Source: Gloeobacter kilaueensis JS1 (GTDB lineage: Bacteria; Cyanobacteriota; Cyanobacteriia; Gloeobacterales; Gloeobacteraceae). From it: a stretch of 64,000 nt of DNA. The DNA lies in NCBI RefSeq assembly GCF_000484535.1, contig NC_022600.1, positions 4,518,234 to 4,582,233 on the forward strand, in the 5' to 3' direction. How positions within the stretch are numbered: the first letter of the stretch is position 1; each line of letters opens with the position of its first letter. Below the pieces are notes generated by a model. The model saw only the letters and a list, made by a program, of their open reading frames with translations. It searched no databases and was not told where the DNA came from. Made by a program: the position numbers and the translations under genes. This document shows, one piece after another, positions 1-9,009 of this stretch.

Positions 1-2221
1 TCGAACTGGTCGGGGGCGGTGGGGTAGCCGCCGGGACTGGAGCGGCGACGGTCGGTCTGGCCGGTGGGGCTGGAACGGTTTCTACCGGAGCAGCGGTCGT
101 TCCTGCCAGGCCAGTAGCGGGGACAGTCCGCTCCTGGAGAGGGTTTTCCGGCTGTTCCCCGGTGCGCCGCTGCTTGCGCCGCGACGACCTGGTAGTAGAC
201 CCGTCGGTTGCCTTTGGCGGATCCGGTGACACCGTTGCCTGGTCGATCGTGGCAATCTCGCGATCGACGATCGTCGCGGCCTTGCGGGCGGCTTTTGCCG
301 TAACGCCCTCGTCGAGCTTGAGCGTCGGCTCAGGGAGCGGAGCGGCCTGGGCTGCCACCTGGGGAAGCGGCGGTTTCGAGCTGCCCGTCGGCGCTGGCTC
401 GGATTTTGGCTTGATCGAAGTTGGCGGTGCCTGTTTTGCTACCGGAGCCGGCTTCGGTGCCGGAGGCTGGACAGGCGTTTTGACAGCTGCAGCGATAGGC
501 GGGGCACTGCGGGTTTCGGTAGCTGGGGCAGTAGGGCGCGCAGCGGAGATAACCCCCGGAGCAGGGGCGGTGGTCCGGCTCAGGCGCGGCAGCACAAAAA
601 CAGCACCGGCGAGGACCGCCGCCATACTGCCGGCGGCGATGGGCAGCCAGGGTTTGGGCCGGGGGCGCTCGACGCTGAGGGGCTTTGGCGCAGGGGCAGC
701 CACCGGCATCTCTGGAGGTGCTGCCGCTGCTACTGCCGGGATGGGCTCTGCCGGCTCGCTGCTTTTGGGTACGATCGTCTGGGGGCGCTCGGGCAGTTCG
801 ACCGTCGGCAACTCAGGCTCTTTGACCGCACCGGGAACATACTTGAGCAAGACAAAAGTAATGTTGTCGTGGCCAAGTTCACGCAGGGCCAGTTCGATGA
901 GCTTAGGTGCGGCGCTTGAGAGGTCTTGATCGAGGAAGGGCCGCAGAATGCTCTTCCAGTGGCGCTCGATCAGATCGCCGTCGCACAATCCGTCGCTGCA
1001 CAACAGCACCAGGCATTCTTCCGGCAGAACAAAGCTCTGGACGACGGGCTGGAGGGTGCCCTGGGGCATCAGGCCAAGTGCCTGGGTGAGAGTGCCACCG
1101 GTCGGGATCAAGGCGGCGGCGCTACTTGCGGCGTGGGCGCGGGAGATTTCTTTTTGGGTCAGGTCGTGATCGACGGTGAGCTGCTGGCAGTGCTTGCGGT
1201 TAATAAGATAGATGCGGCTATCGCCGACGTGGGCGACGTGCAGCAGGGCTCCGTCCTGGTAGCAGGCGACCACGGTTGTGCCCATCTTGCCGGTACCGGT
1301 GCGGCGCTGCTGCTGGTTGACCTCCCAGATCTGCAGGTTGGCTTTTTGGAGCGTCTCGATGAGCTGACTACGGATCTCGCGGGGCGTCAGTCCCTGGCTG
1401 GCCAGATTTTTGAGATCTTTTTCGAGGCTTTCGGTGGCCATGCGGCTTGCCACCTCGCCGCCGTCGTGACCACCCATCCCGTCGCAGACGATGGCAAAGC
1501 GCCCGCCCGGCTCGTAGGCAAAACAGTCTTCGTTGTTTTTGCGCCGCCGACCAACGTCGGTGGCAGCCGTCACTTCGGCGATGCGCCCCGAGGCAACCAG
1601 GATCGCAAGCGACTCGATCGCCTCAAGCAAATCGGAGGCGTTGCCGACCTGACCCGATTCGACAGCGACGATGAGCGAAGCGAGTACCGAGGAGAGGGGC
1701 TGCAGTGTGCGCCAGCAACCGACCAGATCGCTTAGAGTGACACTCTGCCCATCTGTGTCGCTTTTTAAATAAAACAGGCGAATCTGCCAGCCCTGCACGC
1801 CAATGTTGGTGGGCAAAAGCAGCGACGATGCCACTTTTTGAGCGACGCAGGGTTCCCAGAGCCTGACAATCTGAGCAAGCCAGCCTAGCTGCTGCAGCAC
1901 GTTCGCCTCGCGCCAGCCCTCGATCAAATTTTGCCAGGGCACTCCGTCATCGACCGGCACGTTGCTCAACAGCAGGCAGGGCTCACCGGGACCATTTAGA
2001 AAGGTAAAAACTTCTGGTACAGCCCAGCGCCAATCGTTGAGGCGCTGATAGGGCTGAGCACTCGCCGGCAGATGGCTTGCCGGAGATTCATCGGTGTTGG
2101 GGGGCGGCTGGTGGGGAGAAAGATCGCGCACCACCGGCAGCACCCCGGAGCGCACCTGCTGGTAGCGCTCGCCCAGGCGAGCCGCTAGCTTCTCAGGATT
2201 ACCTAGGGCGAGATAGTACAT
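1..2221 (-). CDS. PP2C-type Ser/Thr protein phosphatase, C-terminus beyond the window
   Basis: Metal-dependent phosphatase that removes phosphate from Ser/Thr residues. The ATG is at 2221 and the frame stays open to position 1, so the end is missing. Residues 1-220 are an extension of no family I recognise. The PP2C domain follows (about 225-465), with a DGMGGHDGG metal-binding motif around residue 249, a GDSR segment and a late CSDGL ... GHDNIT block. Next come one membrane helix (LPIAAGSMAAVLAGAVFVLP) and a long Pro/Ala-rich tail. I infer a membrane-anchored enzyme with a cytoplasmic catalytic domain and a periplasmic tail. The Ser/Thr kinase at 29-31 kb is a possible partner, though nothing here links them. 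It is divergent from trpB across about 150 bp. The family call is firm; the extension and tail have no assigned role. Confidence 0.88.
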   Translation of the reverse strand, partial: MYYLALGNPEKLAARLGERYQQVRSGVLPVVRDLSPHQPPPNTDESPASHLPASAQPYQRLNDWRWAVPEVFTFLNGPGEPCLLLSNVPVDDGVPWQNLIEGWREANVLQQLGWLAQIVRLWEPCVAQKVASSLLLPTNIGVQGWQIRLFYLKSDTDGQSVTLSDLVGCWRTLQPLSSVLASLIVAVESGQVGNASDLLEAIESLAILVASGRIAEVTAATDVGRRRKNNEDCFAYEPGGRFAIVCDGMGGHDGGEVASRMATESLEKDLKNLASQGLTPREIRSQLIETLQKANLQIWEVNQQQRRTGTGKMGTTVVACYQDGALLHVAHVGDSRIYLINRKHCQQLTVDHDLTQKEISRAHAASSAAALIPTGGTLTQALGLMPQGTLQPVVQSFVLPEECLVLLCSDGLCDGDLIERHWKSILRPFLDQDLSSAAPKLIELALRELGHDNITFVLLKYVPGAVKEPELPTVELPERPQTIVPKSSEPAEPIPAVAAAAPPEMPVAAPAPKPLSVERPRPKPWLPIAAGSMAAVLAGAVFVLPRLSRTTAPAPGVISAARPTAPATETRSAPPIAAAVKTPVQPPAPKPAPVAKQAPPTSIKPKSEPAPTGSSKPPLPQVAAQAAPLPEPTLKLDEGVTAKAARKAATIVDREIATIDQATVSPDPPKATDGSTTRSSRRKQRRTGEQPENPLQERTVPATGLAGTTAAPVETVPAPPARPTVAAPVPAATPPPPTSS

Positions 2222-2375
2222 GGGAACTTCCTGGGTACGGACTCCGCCGATCTGGCTGGCAGCTAGGGAAGGATACTGGCCTGCACTGCATATCCTATCG
2301 CCTTAATCGGTGGAGCTTGCAACTTTGAACATTCGGCGCTGGGATATTCTAAATGTGTTGTGAACTACTTCGGCT

Positions 2376-3587
2376 GTGACCTACGTTATCTCTCAGACAC
2401 TCAGCACTCTCCCCGACGAGCGGGGCCGCTTTGGGCGCTTCGGTGGTCAGTATGTACCGGAGACGTTGATGAGCGCTCTGGCACATCTGGAAGCTGCTTT
2501 TCACCAATATAGGCAAGATCCGGCCTTTCTCAGTGAGCTAGCGGCTCACCTGCGCGATTTTGTTGGTCGGCCTACCCCTCTGTACTACGCAGAGCGGCTG
2601 AGCGGACGCTACGGCGGTGCCCAGATCTATCTCAAGCGCGAAGATCTCAACCACACCGGTGCCCACAAGATCAACAACGCCCTGGGCCAGGCGCTGCTTG
2701 CCCTGCACATGGGTAAGCGCCGGATCATCGCCGAAACGGGAGCCGGTCAGCACGGCGTCGCCACCGCCACCGTCTGCGCCCGCTTCGGACTCGAATGTAT
2801 CGTCTACATGGGGGTGCGCGACATCGAGCGCCAGAAGCTCAACGTCCAGCGGATGCAGCTTCTGGGGGCCGAGGTGCGGCCTGTGGCAGCCGGGAGCGGC
2901 ACCCTCAAAGACGCTACCTCCGAGGCGATCCGCGACTGGGTGACGAACGTCGAGACCAGCCACTACATCCTGGGCTCCGCCGCCGGTCCCCATCCCTATC
3001 CGATGCTGGTGCGCGAGTTTCAGGCGGTAATTGGCCGCGAGACGCGTAGACAGTGCCTGGAGCGCTTCAACCGCCTGCCAGATGTGCTCCTTGCCTGCGT
3101 CGGCGGTGGCTCCAACGCCATCGGCCTGTTCCATGACTTTGTCGATGAACCCGCCGTCCGCCTCATCGGCATCGAAGCGGCAGGCGAGGGCTTAGCGAGC
3201 GGCAAACACGCTGCCACCCTCACCGCTGGCCGCTCCGGCGTTCTGCACGGCGCGATGAGCTACGTGTTGCAGGACGACGACGGCCAGGTGCTCGAAGCTC
3301 ACTCGATCAGCGCCGGTCTCGACTATCCGGGCGTCGGACCTGAGCACAGCTACCTCAAAGACATTGGCCGCGCCGAGTACTACGCCATCAGCGACGAGCA
3401 GGCCCTCGAAGCGCTAAAACTGGTGAGCGCCACCGAAGGCATTATTCCGGCCCTCGAAACCGCCCACGCCTTCGCCTACCTCGAAACCCTCGCCCCCCAG
3501 CTTGCAGGTGACTGTCTCATCGTCGTCAACTGCTCAGGACGCGGTGACAAGGACATGGGCACCGTCGCCCGCGCCTTCGGCTGGTGA
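2376..3587 (+). CDS. trpB: Tryptophan synthase beta chain
   Basis: Condenses indole with L-serine to make L-tryptophan, using PLP, in a complex with TrpA. The 403 residues match the usual length. Visible motifs are the N-terminal [15 protein letters not shown], the PLP-lysine segment HTGAHKINN (K98), the catalytic Glu in ETGAGQHG (E120), the phosphate loop GGGSNAIG, and the C-terminal NCSGRGDKD. The start is GTG at 2376, since the conserved N-terminus begins right after it and no in-frame ATG fits better. trpA is not adjacent, as in other cyanobacteria where trp genes are scattered. The call is secure. Confidence 0.97.
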   Translation: MTYVISQTLSTLPDERGRFGRFGGQYVPETLMSALAHLEAAFHQYRQDPAFLSELAAHLRDFVGRPTPLYYAERLSGRYGGAQIYLKREDLNHTGAHKINNALGQALLALHMGKRRIIAETGAGQHGVATATVCARFGLECIVYMGVRDIERQKLNVQRMQLLGAEVRPVAAGSGTLKDATSEAIRDWVTNVETSHYILGSAAGPHPYPMLVREFQAVIGRETRRQCLERFNRLPDVLLACVGGGSNAIGLFHDFVDEPAVRLIGIEAAGEGLASGKHAATLTAGRSGVLHGAMSYVLQDDDGQVLEAHSISAGLDYPGVGPEHSYLKDIGRAEYYAISDEQALEALKLVSATEGIIPALETAHAFAYLETLAPQLAGDCLIVVNCSGRGDKDMGTVARAFGW

Positions 3588-3652
3588 TCTGTGGTCCTCC
3601 GAGCGGCAGAAGACAGGCCGTCTAAGCTGGAGGCGGCGAGTGTGGACGGTGA

Positions 3653-4720
3653 GTGACCAGACAACAGTGGGCGATTGTCGTCGTAGGGGCGCTCCTGCTC
3701 TGGGGTGCCTTTCTGGTACTGGTTCCGTTTTTAGATGCGATTCTCTGGGCGGCGATTCTGGCGCTGGTGAGCTGGCCGGTCTATGAGCGGCTGCTGGGTT
3801 CTTCTGGCAAGCGCGGTGTCGGCTCGTCGCTTGCGATGACGGCGCTGGTGTCGCTGGCGGTGATCTTGCCGGTGGTGCTCATCGCTGCCAGTCTTGCCCA
3901 GGATGCGCTCGTCACTTACCGCTCGATCCAGACTGGGGGCGTGTTCTCCCTGGCATCGTTAAAGGCGGACGACGGTGTTTTTGCCAGAACCCTCGGCCAG
4001 ATTCCGCTGGTGGGTACATCGCTGCGCCAGTGGCTGGCCCAGATCGATCTCGTTCAATTGCAGGAGGGGCTCAAGGGCGGAGCCGGGCGACTTTTGACTT
4101 TTCTGGCGACAGCGGGCCGGACGGTGAGCAGTGCAATTGTCACTCTGGCGCTTGTCATCTTTACGGTTTTCTTCTTTTATCTGAGTGGCCCGGAACTGCT
4201 GCGGCAACTGCGAGCCGCCCTCGATCGGTTAGGGGGGCCGCAGCTGGTGGCGCTCCTTGAGCCCCTCGCGACGACGGTACGCTCGGTGGTGCTCGGGCTC
4301 ATTCTTACAGGTGTCGCCCAGGGAGTGCTCGCAGGCATTGGGCTTTGGGCAACCGGAATTCAGGCGGCCTTGATCCTAGGCGTCCTGGCAGCACTGCTAT
4401 CGATTCTGCAGATTCCAACGCCGCTGGTCTGGTTTCCGTGCGTCGTCTGGCTTGGGGCAAACGGGCAGATCTGGCAGGGCGTTGCTCTATTTGCCTGGGG
4501 GGCTCTGATCGTGGGCACGATCGACAACGTCTTGAAGCCCGTCTTTATCAGCCAGGGCACGGGCATTCCCTTTTTGCTCGTCTTCTTTGGCGTGCTGGGC
4601 GGCCTGCTCGCCTTCGGTACGATCGGCATCGTCCTGGGACCGGCGATTCTTTCGCTGCTACTGGTGCTCTGGCGCAGCTGGATTGCACCCACCGAGGCGA
4701 TCGCAAGCAAAGAAAGCTAG
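3653..4720 (+). CDS. AI-2E family transporter (UPF0118 permease)
   Basis: Polytopic inner-membrane protein of the AI-2E/PerM family (355 residues). Members move small molecules or ions, and the substrate cannot be read from sequence. Two hydrophobic segments lie near the N-terminus (LLLWGAFLVLVPFLDAILWA onward) and another near residue 65. A soluble stretch with a long loop follows, then a block of hydrophobic helices in the C-terminal half (LGLILTGVAQGVLAGIGLWA, ILGVLAALLSILQIPTPLVW, FLLVFFGVLGGLLAFGTIGI), the usual family pattern. The chosen start is GTG at 3653; another GTG lies 4 bases upstream in a different frame. The stop overlaps the convergent coiled-coil gene by 4 bp. Confidence 0.85.
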   Translation: MTRQQWAIVVVGALLLWGAFLVLVPFLDAILWAAILALVSWPVYERLLGSSGKRGVGSSLAMTALVSLAVILPVVLIAASLAQDALVTYRSIQTGGVFSLASLKADDGVFARTLGQIPLVGTSLRQWLAQIDLVQLQEGLKGGAGRLLTFLATAGRTVSSAIVTLALVIFTVFFFYLSGPELLRQLRAALDRLGGPQLVALLEPLATTVRSVVLGLILTGVAQGVLAGIGLWATGIQAALILGVLAALLSILQIPTPLVWFPCVVWLGANGQIWQGVALFAWGALIVGTIDNVLKPVFISQGTGIPFLLVFFGVLGGLLAFGTIGIVLGPAILSLLLVLWRSWIAPTEAIASKES

Positions 4721-5127
4721 CGGTCGCTCTCGCCCGGCTCCTCGCCCGTTGCCGCAACGAGCGGTTTGCGCAAAAAAGCGGGCAGGGCCGGGCTGTTGCC
4801 GCTCCAGGTGGCTCCTGGTACGGTGCGCTCCTGGCGTTCGGAGGCGAGAGTCTGCTCGCTGGCGCGCAATTTTTGTTCGAGTCGCTCCTCGCGCTCCTGG
4901 CTAAAGGCGAGCTGATGGTTGAGGCTACTCACCTGATTGCGCAGCGACTGGATTTCGAGTTGTTGCATCTCAAGCAGCAGCAATTGCTTTTTGGCCAGCT
5001 CTACCGTGCGCAATGCCTGAGCGAGCTGGGTGCGCAGGTACTGTTCGGCTGCTACCTGGGTGCGCGCCTCGGCCTGCAACTGAGCAATTTCCAGCTCAAG
5101 CGCCTCGATTTTAGTAGGCTCTGGCAT
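4717..5127 (-). CDS. Hypothetical coiled-coil protein
   Basis: I do not recognise a family. From the ATG at 5127 the product has 136 residues. Most of it (about 5-95) is a continuous heptad-rich coiled coil rich in Glu, Gln, Leu and Ala, followed by a short Pro/Gly-containing tail. There is no signal peptide or membrane helix. A GTG at 5169 would add 14 residues, but ATG 5127 has a GGAAG-like ribosome site just upstream and starts at the coiled coil. It is convergent with the AI-2E permease. A structural or scaffolding role is only a guess. Confidence 0.6.
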   Translation of the reverse strand: MPEPTKIEALELEIAQLQAEARTQVAAEQYLRTQLAQALRTVELAKKQLLLLEMQQLEIQSLRNQVSSLNHQLAFSQEREERLEQKLRASEQTLASERQERTVPGATWSGNSPALPAFLRKPLVAATGEEPGESDR

Positions 5128-5233
5128 CACTTCCCGGCACGAGCAGTTGGTTCTATCTTGACTGCTCACGGTAATTTGTGCTCGAAAGTCCCCCTATCCC
5201 GGTAGGATCGTTGCCACCGGTCAAAGGAGAACG

Positions 5234-5689
5234 ATGTCCTCTGCCCAGTCTCTGGCAGCAGCTCAGCAAAAGCTCCTGCCCGTCGTGCGCGAGCTGGTGC
5301 GGGCCTACCAGGCATTTGTCCGTTACTCGGACCGGCAGGTGCGCACCCTGGGCCTCACTCCGCCCCAGTTCGACGTCATTGCTACCCTCGGCAACACCGG
5401 GGGGATGAGCATGTGCAGGCTGGGGGAGAAGACGCTCATCACCAAGGGCACACTCACCGGCATCGTCGATCGCCTCGAATCGAAGGGACTGGTCCACCGC
5501 CGGGTGGCGGAGGGCAACCGCCGCAGCTTTGTCGTCGCCCTCACACCCGAGGGGGAAGCCCTCTTCGAGCAAGTCTTTCCAGCCCATATCGCCCATCTCC
5601 AGGTGCGCTTCGAGCGGTTGAGCGAGGCGGAGCGGCTGGCCCTGCTCGCCGCCTTCGAGCAGTTTCGCGCCCTCTTTGCCGATCCGTAG
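5234..5689 (+). CDS. MarR family transcriptional regulator
   Basis: A 151-residue winged-helix DNA-binding protein that acts as a dimer. Helices in LRTLGLTPPQFDVIATLGN-type sequence lead into the recognition segment LGEKTLITKGTLTGIVDRLE. The wing (GLVHRRVAEGNRRSFVVALT) and C-terminal dimerisation helix follow. The start ATG at 5234 has a AAAGGAGA ribosome site. It stands alone between a divergent coiled-coil gene and a convergent DUF1003 gene, so its target is not evident. Cys at about residue 60 could be a redox sensor, but that is speculation. Confidence 0.9.
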   Translation: MSSAQSLAAAQQKLLPVVRELVRAYQAFVRYSDRQVRTLGLTPPQFDVIATLGNTGGMSMCRLGEKTLITKGTLTGIVDRLESKGLVHRRVAEGNRRSFVVALTPEGEALFEQVFPAHIAHLQVRFERLSEAERLALLAAFEQFRALFADP

Positions 5690-5691
5690 CG

Positions 5692-6285
5692 CTATTTTCC
5701 TGGTGGAGTTTCACCCTTTTCGGCCTGCCGTACCGCTTCTTCGAGCGATTGTTCGAGTCGGCTTTTGAGCAGCTGCGGATCGGTCGGCTGCTGCATCTGC
5801 TCCGCCTGGGGATCGTGGCGGTTGCGGACAACCGGGATGTCGCGGCGCAACTCTTCTAGCAGGGCAATCGCCTTGGCGGCCTTTTGCTCGGCGAGCAGGC
5901 TGATCTGCAGGCTCAGTTGTTCGCGCCGCTCCGCCAGCCTGCCCTGGCGATTCTGGGTAATCAGCACTGCCGTTGCCATCACCAGCGCACCGACGTTGAT
6001 CGCCGTCGCCATCGCAAAAAAAGGCGGCGGATCGATAGGATGCTGATGAAAGCCGGCAGCGAGAAAGTTATACGCGCTCCATAGCCCGATTATGACCAGG
6101 ATGCTGTACAAAAAAGCCGGTCTACCCAAAAAAGCGGTCAACTTCTCAGCAAAGCGCTGATGGCGGCTGACTTCCTGCTCGGCTTCCTGGCGCAGGGCCA
6201 CCAGCGTACTGATGCTCTCGCTGACGTGCTCGGCCAGCTCAGATTCTGAATCCTGGCGGGGTGGGCTGGTGCGCTTGCCGTTCAT
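5692..6285 (-). CDS. DUF1003 membrane protein
   Basis: A 197-residue inner-membrane protein of the DUF1003 family, function unknown. The order is a soluble N-terminus with predicted helix, then the family core: FLGRPAFLYSILVIIGLWSAYN as membrane helix 1, a short FHQHPIDPPPFF loop and AINVGALVMATAVLITQNR as helix 2. A long charged, partly coiled-coil C-terminus (about 115-197) follows. The QNRQ after helix 2 and the Asp-Pro-Pro loop are typical. It is convergent with the MarR gene, with 2 bp between the stops. Confidence 0.85.
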   Translation of the reverse strand: MNGKRTSPPRQDSESELAEHVSESISTLVALRQEAEQEVSRHQRFAEKLTAFLGRPAFLYSILVIIGLWSAYNFLAAGFHQHPIDPPPFFAMATAINVGALVMATAVLITQNRQGRLAERREQLSLQISLLAEQKAAKAIALLEELRRDIPVVRNRHDPQAEQMQQPTDPQLLKSRLEQSLEEAVRQAEKGETPPGK

Positions 6286-6432
6286 TTTTCTATTGAAGGG
6301 CGCACAGAAGGCAACCAGACCTTCCCAAAGACAGGTTTGGCGTGGACCTCCTGCTGAACAGCGCCGACCAGTTTGGTTATCCTAAGTTGCAGAGGCGAGG
6401 CACACTCGACCGTTCTTTCATAAGGGGGAGCG

Positions 6433-7026
6433 ATGCTCTCACAGATCGTTCGACCGATGGTCCACACCCAGATTCGGCTGCTCGCCAGCTCGGAGGCACC
6501 GCGCTCGACGTTGATGAACCTGCTGGCCCAGTGGCTGGGATTTATCGGCGTCCGCGCCCAGATCACTCACCTCGAACCGGACACCAGCCGCATCCACATC
6601 GCCTTTTGCGTCGAGAAGCCGGAAGCCTGCGATCTCTACGACTGGCAGCACATCCTGGGCAAGTTGCGCTCAGCCCCGACGGAGAGCCCAACTGGCACCG
6701 CCCAACTCAGCGCTTTCCAGGAGCGGCAACTGCACCGCCTGCTCGCCCACATGATCCAGGTAGGCAACCCCGACCCGACGCCGCCCTGGGAACACCTCAG
6801 GCCCCAACTGGTCTCTTTGGGCTTTGCTGAATCGACCCTCACTGGCATCCGCGCCTGCCTGGCTGAGCCGCAGCCGCTCGATGAGATCCTGGCCCACCTT
6901 GAGCCGGATGTGGCGGCGCTGGCCCTCGCCAGGGCGGTCGGCATCGCCATGCTCGATCGCCAGATCAATGCCTCCGAGGACAGCGCCCTCAAGGCGCTGC
7001 TGCGCACGATGAGCCGCTCGCACTAA
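6433..7026 (+). CDS. Hypothetical protein, possible TerB-like C-terminus
   Basis: A 197-residue soluble protein that I cannot place. It has no signal peptide or membrane segment. The last 45 residues (ALARAVGIAMLDRQINASED onward) resemble the acidic helical end seen in TerB-like folds, a weak resemblance only. The start ATG 6433 is preceded by a strong AAGGGGGAG ribosome site, which supports expression. It is convergent with the DprA-like gene, overlapping by 4 bp. Confidence 0.65.
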   Translation: MLSQIVRPMVHTQIRLLASSEAPRSTLMNLLAQWLGFIGVRAQITHLEPDTSRIHIAFCVEKPEACDLYDWQHILGKLRSAPTESPTGTAQLSAFQERQLHRLLAHMIQVGNPDPTPPWEHLRPQLVSLGFAESTLTGIRACLAEPQPLDEILAHLEPDVAALALARAVGIAMLDRQINASEDSALKALLRTMSRSH

Positions 7027-7529
7027 TCGAAGTAAAAGAGCGTGACGACCTTGCGCATATCCTCGGCGAACTGGCAGGCTTCAAGCAGCACATTTGAATC
7101 GTGAAAGGCAAAGCAGATGAGCTGCTGCGCCTTCTCGATGATTTCGCGGTTGCAGAGGATGCTCGCCTCGCTCAGGGGCAGGTGATTGTTCTCAGGATGT
7201 TCGACCAGATGAATGATGTTTTCGAGTTGTTCGCGCGATTCGCGGGGCTGGCTTGCCAGGCTCTGGGGCAAAATGACCGTAAGCGCGTTGGCGTCGGCGC
7301 GGACCGCACCACGGATCACCGCCTGGTTGGTACCGGTGGCACCGCTGGTGAGGATGCGGTTGCCGGTAAGCGCCAGGGCGTAGCTCAAGATCTCGATGAG
7401 CTGCTGATGACCGAGGGGCACATGGCGCGAACCGAGGATGGCGATCTGCTTGGATGCCGTCTGCTGGATGGTCATCAATTCCTGCATGAACGTATCGAGT
7501 GCAGGTGGATTTGTGGCGGCGCGTGTCAA
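7023..7529 (-). CDS. DprA/LOG-like Rossmann-fold protein
   Basis: A 168-residue protein with a nucleotide-binding Rossmann-type fold of the DprA/SLOG superfamily. The strand-turn QIAILGSRHVPLGHQQLIEI opens the fold. LTSGATGTNQAVIRGA forms the phosphate-binding TSGxxxG region, and TVILPQSLASQPRESREQLE the third strand. It lacks the extra domains of true DprA, so a role in DNA uptake is not implied; cyanobacteria carry stand-alone versions of unknown role. The start is TTG at 7529, chosen because GGGAGAGG sits a few bases upstream. ATG 7487 is a weaker alternative. It lies 47 bp downstream of mltA and may be in its operon. Confidence 0.7.
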   Translation of the reverse strand: MTRAATNPPALDTFMQELMTIQQTASKQIAILGSRHVPLGHQQLIEILSYALALTGNRILTSGATGTNQAVIRGAVRADANALTVILPQSLASQPRESREQLENIIHLVEHPENNHLPLSEASILCNREIIEKAQQLICFAFHDSNVLLEACQFAEDMRKVVTLFYFD

Positions 7530-7576
7530 CTACCTCTCCCGTCTGGCCCTGGGCCGAAAACAGCGTTCCTAGCTTA

Positions 7577-8704
7577 TCAACTTGCCGGGTTTTTGAGCAG
7601 CAGATAATACAATCGGGCTGCAGAATTGATCTGCCCGGCTCTGTACTCGGCCTCAGGACCGGTACCGACAAACAGATCCAACCGGCCCCGGCCCCGGATC
7701 GCAGCACCAGTGTCTTGATCGAGGACGAACTGCCTGAGGGGCCCGTCGCGCAGCTCAGCCTGGATAAAAAGCAGCGCCCCCGGCGGAAAGACGCGCTTGT
7801 CCATCGCCGCCGAGTGCATCGCCGTCACGGGCCAACCCAGGCTGCCGTAGGGTCCACCGTCGTCGGTCCAGCGAAAAAAGACGTAAGAATCGTTCTTGTA
7901 GAGGTACGATTCGAGTTCGTCGGGATGGGCCTTGAAATAATCTTTGACCGCCTGGAGCGTCAGATCCTCGGGGCGGATCTTGCCGTCTTCGACCAAGGCT
8001 TTGCCGATGCTGCGGTAGGGCCGGTCGGTCTTGGCGGCAAAGCCGATCGAGCGGGTCGTCCCGTCGGTGAGTTGCAGTCTGGCTGAGCCCTGGACATGGA
8101 CCAAAAACCGTTCCAGCGGATCGGCGAGCCAGACAATCTCCTGACCGGCGAGCAGATTCTGTTTTTCGATCTCGTAGCGGGTCGGATACGGCTGGATGCC
8201 CCGCGCCGTCGCCTGACCGAGGCCGCGCTCGCCACTGGTAACCAGGTCGGCAGGCTTGCGGTAGAGCGGATAGCGAAAGGTGGCAGTCGGTTTGAGGCTC
8301 GCCCGATAGATCGGCGCATAGTAGCCCGTGATCAATACTTCGGGGCTGTCGGGCTTGGGATCGACCTGGTAGAGCTGAAAATCCCGGAGGACGCGGGCGC
8401 TGAAACTCTGGGCATCCGGGGCGGTCTTGAGAATTTCACGAAAGTGCTTGAGACTGCTTGCTAGCCGCGACCGGCTCACGCCCTCCCTCGGATAGACGGC
8501 GGCTGCGGCAGGGCTTTTGAGGTACTTCAAGCTCGTATCGATGCTGCGAATCAAGGTCCAGCGGTCATGCCAGCCTCCCGCTAGATCTACCGCCGTCGCG
8601 TCGGTCGGGACCAGGAGCGGTGCTGCCGCCACCGGCAGGCTCGAAGTGAGATAAAGGGCACTAATCGTCGCCCAGATCGTCCGTGCCCCAGCGCGTCGCC
8701 TCAT
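7577..8704 (-). CDS. mltA: Membrane-bound lytic murein transglycosylase A
   Basis: Cleaves the MurNAc-GlcNAc bond of peptidoglycan to form 1,6-anhydro ends. From ATG 8704 the product has 375 residues. The signal peptide comes first (IWATISALYLTSSLPVAAA). The MltA domain follows, including LITGYYAPIYRAS and the conserved FLVHVQGSARLQL. The C-terminal 3D domain ends in LDQDTGAAIRGRGRLDLFVG, with three conserved aspartates (catalytic Asp in DQDTGAAI). An in-frame upstream start at 8803 would add a segment that antisenses the neighbouring gene, so 8704 is preferred. No lipobox Cys is visible, so it may be soluble in the periplasm. The 5' end is duplicated at 14.5 kb. Confidence 0.93.
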   Translation of the reverse strand: MRRRAGARTIWATISALYLTSSLPVAAAPLLVPTDATAVDLAGGWHDRWTLIRSIDTSLKYLKSPAAAAVYPREGVSRSRLASSLKHFREILKTAPDAQSFSARVLRDFQLYQVDPKPDSPEVLITGYYAPIYRASLKPTATFRYPLYRKPADLVTSGERGLGQATARGIQPYPTRYEIEKQNLLAGQEIVWLADPLERFLVHVQGSARLQLTDGTTRSIGFAAKTDRPYRSIGKALVEDGKIRPEDLTLQAVKDYFKAHPDELESYLYKNDSYVFFRWTDDGGPYGSLGWPVTAMHSAAMDKRVFPPGALLFIQAELRDGPLRQFVLDQDTGAAIRGRGRLDLFVGTGPEAEYRAGQINSAARLYYLLLKNPAS

Positions 8705-8772
8705 CTGCAAATTTCTGCCCAATGCGCTCGGTCTTCCGAAGCAAAGTATACAGCAAAGCCAACTCGTCACTG
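8661..8772 (-). pseudogene. Truncated copy of the small gene at 14547-14780
   Basis: The last 36 codons here are nearly the same as the C-terminus of the intact 77-residue protein at 14547-14780 (shared LLYTLLRKTERIG, then FADEATRWGTDDLGDD). The match stops at about 8772, where the intact copy continues for 40 more codons. Here the sequence jumps into a fragment of the MscS gene. The 3' end overlaps the mltA start, as in the duplicated copy. It is a deletion remnant and probably not functional. Confidence 0.8.
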
Positions 8773-8790
8773 TCGCTGTGGCGGGTATCG

Positions 8791-9009
8791 CTCGACGACG
8801 CACAGCGCAAGTCGCTGCGGATTGCCACGATTTCGCGAGCCTTGAAAGTCACCAAAACCTACGCCATCGTCACCGTGAGCGTTACCTTTGCCCTGGGACT
8901 GGTGGGCATTCCGGTAGGATCAATTCTAGCTATCAGCCATCCTCGCCTTATCGGTCGGCTGCTGGATGTCGGCGACTTCGCTGTCGTAGTCGGGAGCACT
9001 CTTGTCTAG
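8791..9009 (+). pseudogene. Fragment of the MscS channel gene
   Basis: Positions 8791-8951 match 15936-16098 of the intact MscS gene at DNA and protein level (SLRIATISRALKVTKT, then FALGLVGIP). The tail to 9009 keeps a faint MscS-like GDFAVVVG stretch after an internal deletion. The start, the N-terminal helices and the C-terminal domain are absent. With the truncated small gene beside it, it shows that the ancestral order mltA - small gene - mscS was duplicated and then lost its middle. Confidence 0.82.

Noticed and set aside
162-1735. Plus-strand frames opposite the PP2C gene
   Set aside because: The minus strand carries the PP2C motifs continuously, so the plus frames are shadows.
4345-5205. 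Plus-strand frame over the AI-2E end and the coiled-coil gene
   Set aside because: It runs out of frame through AI-2E membrane helices and antisense to the coiled coil.
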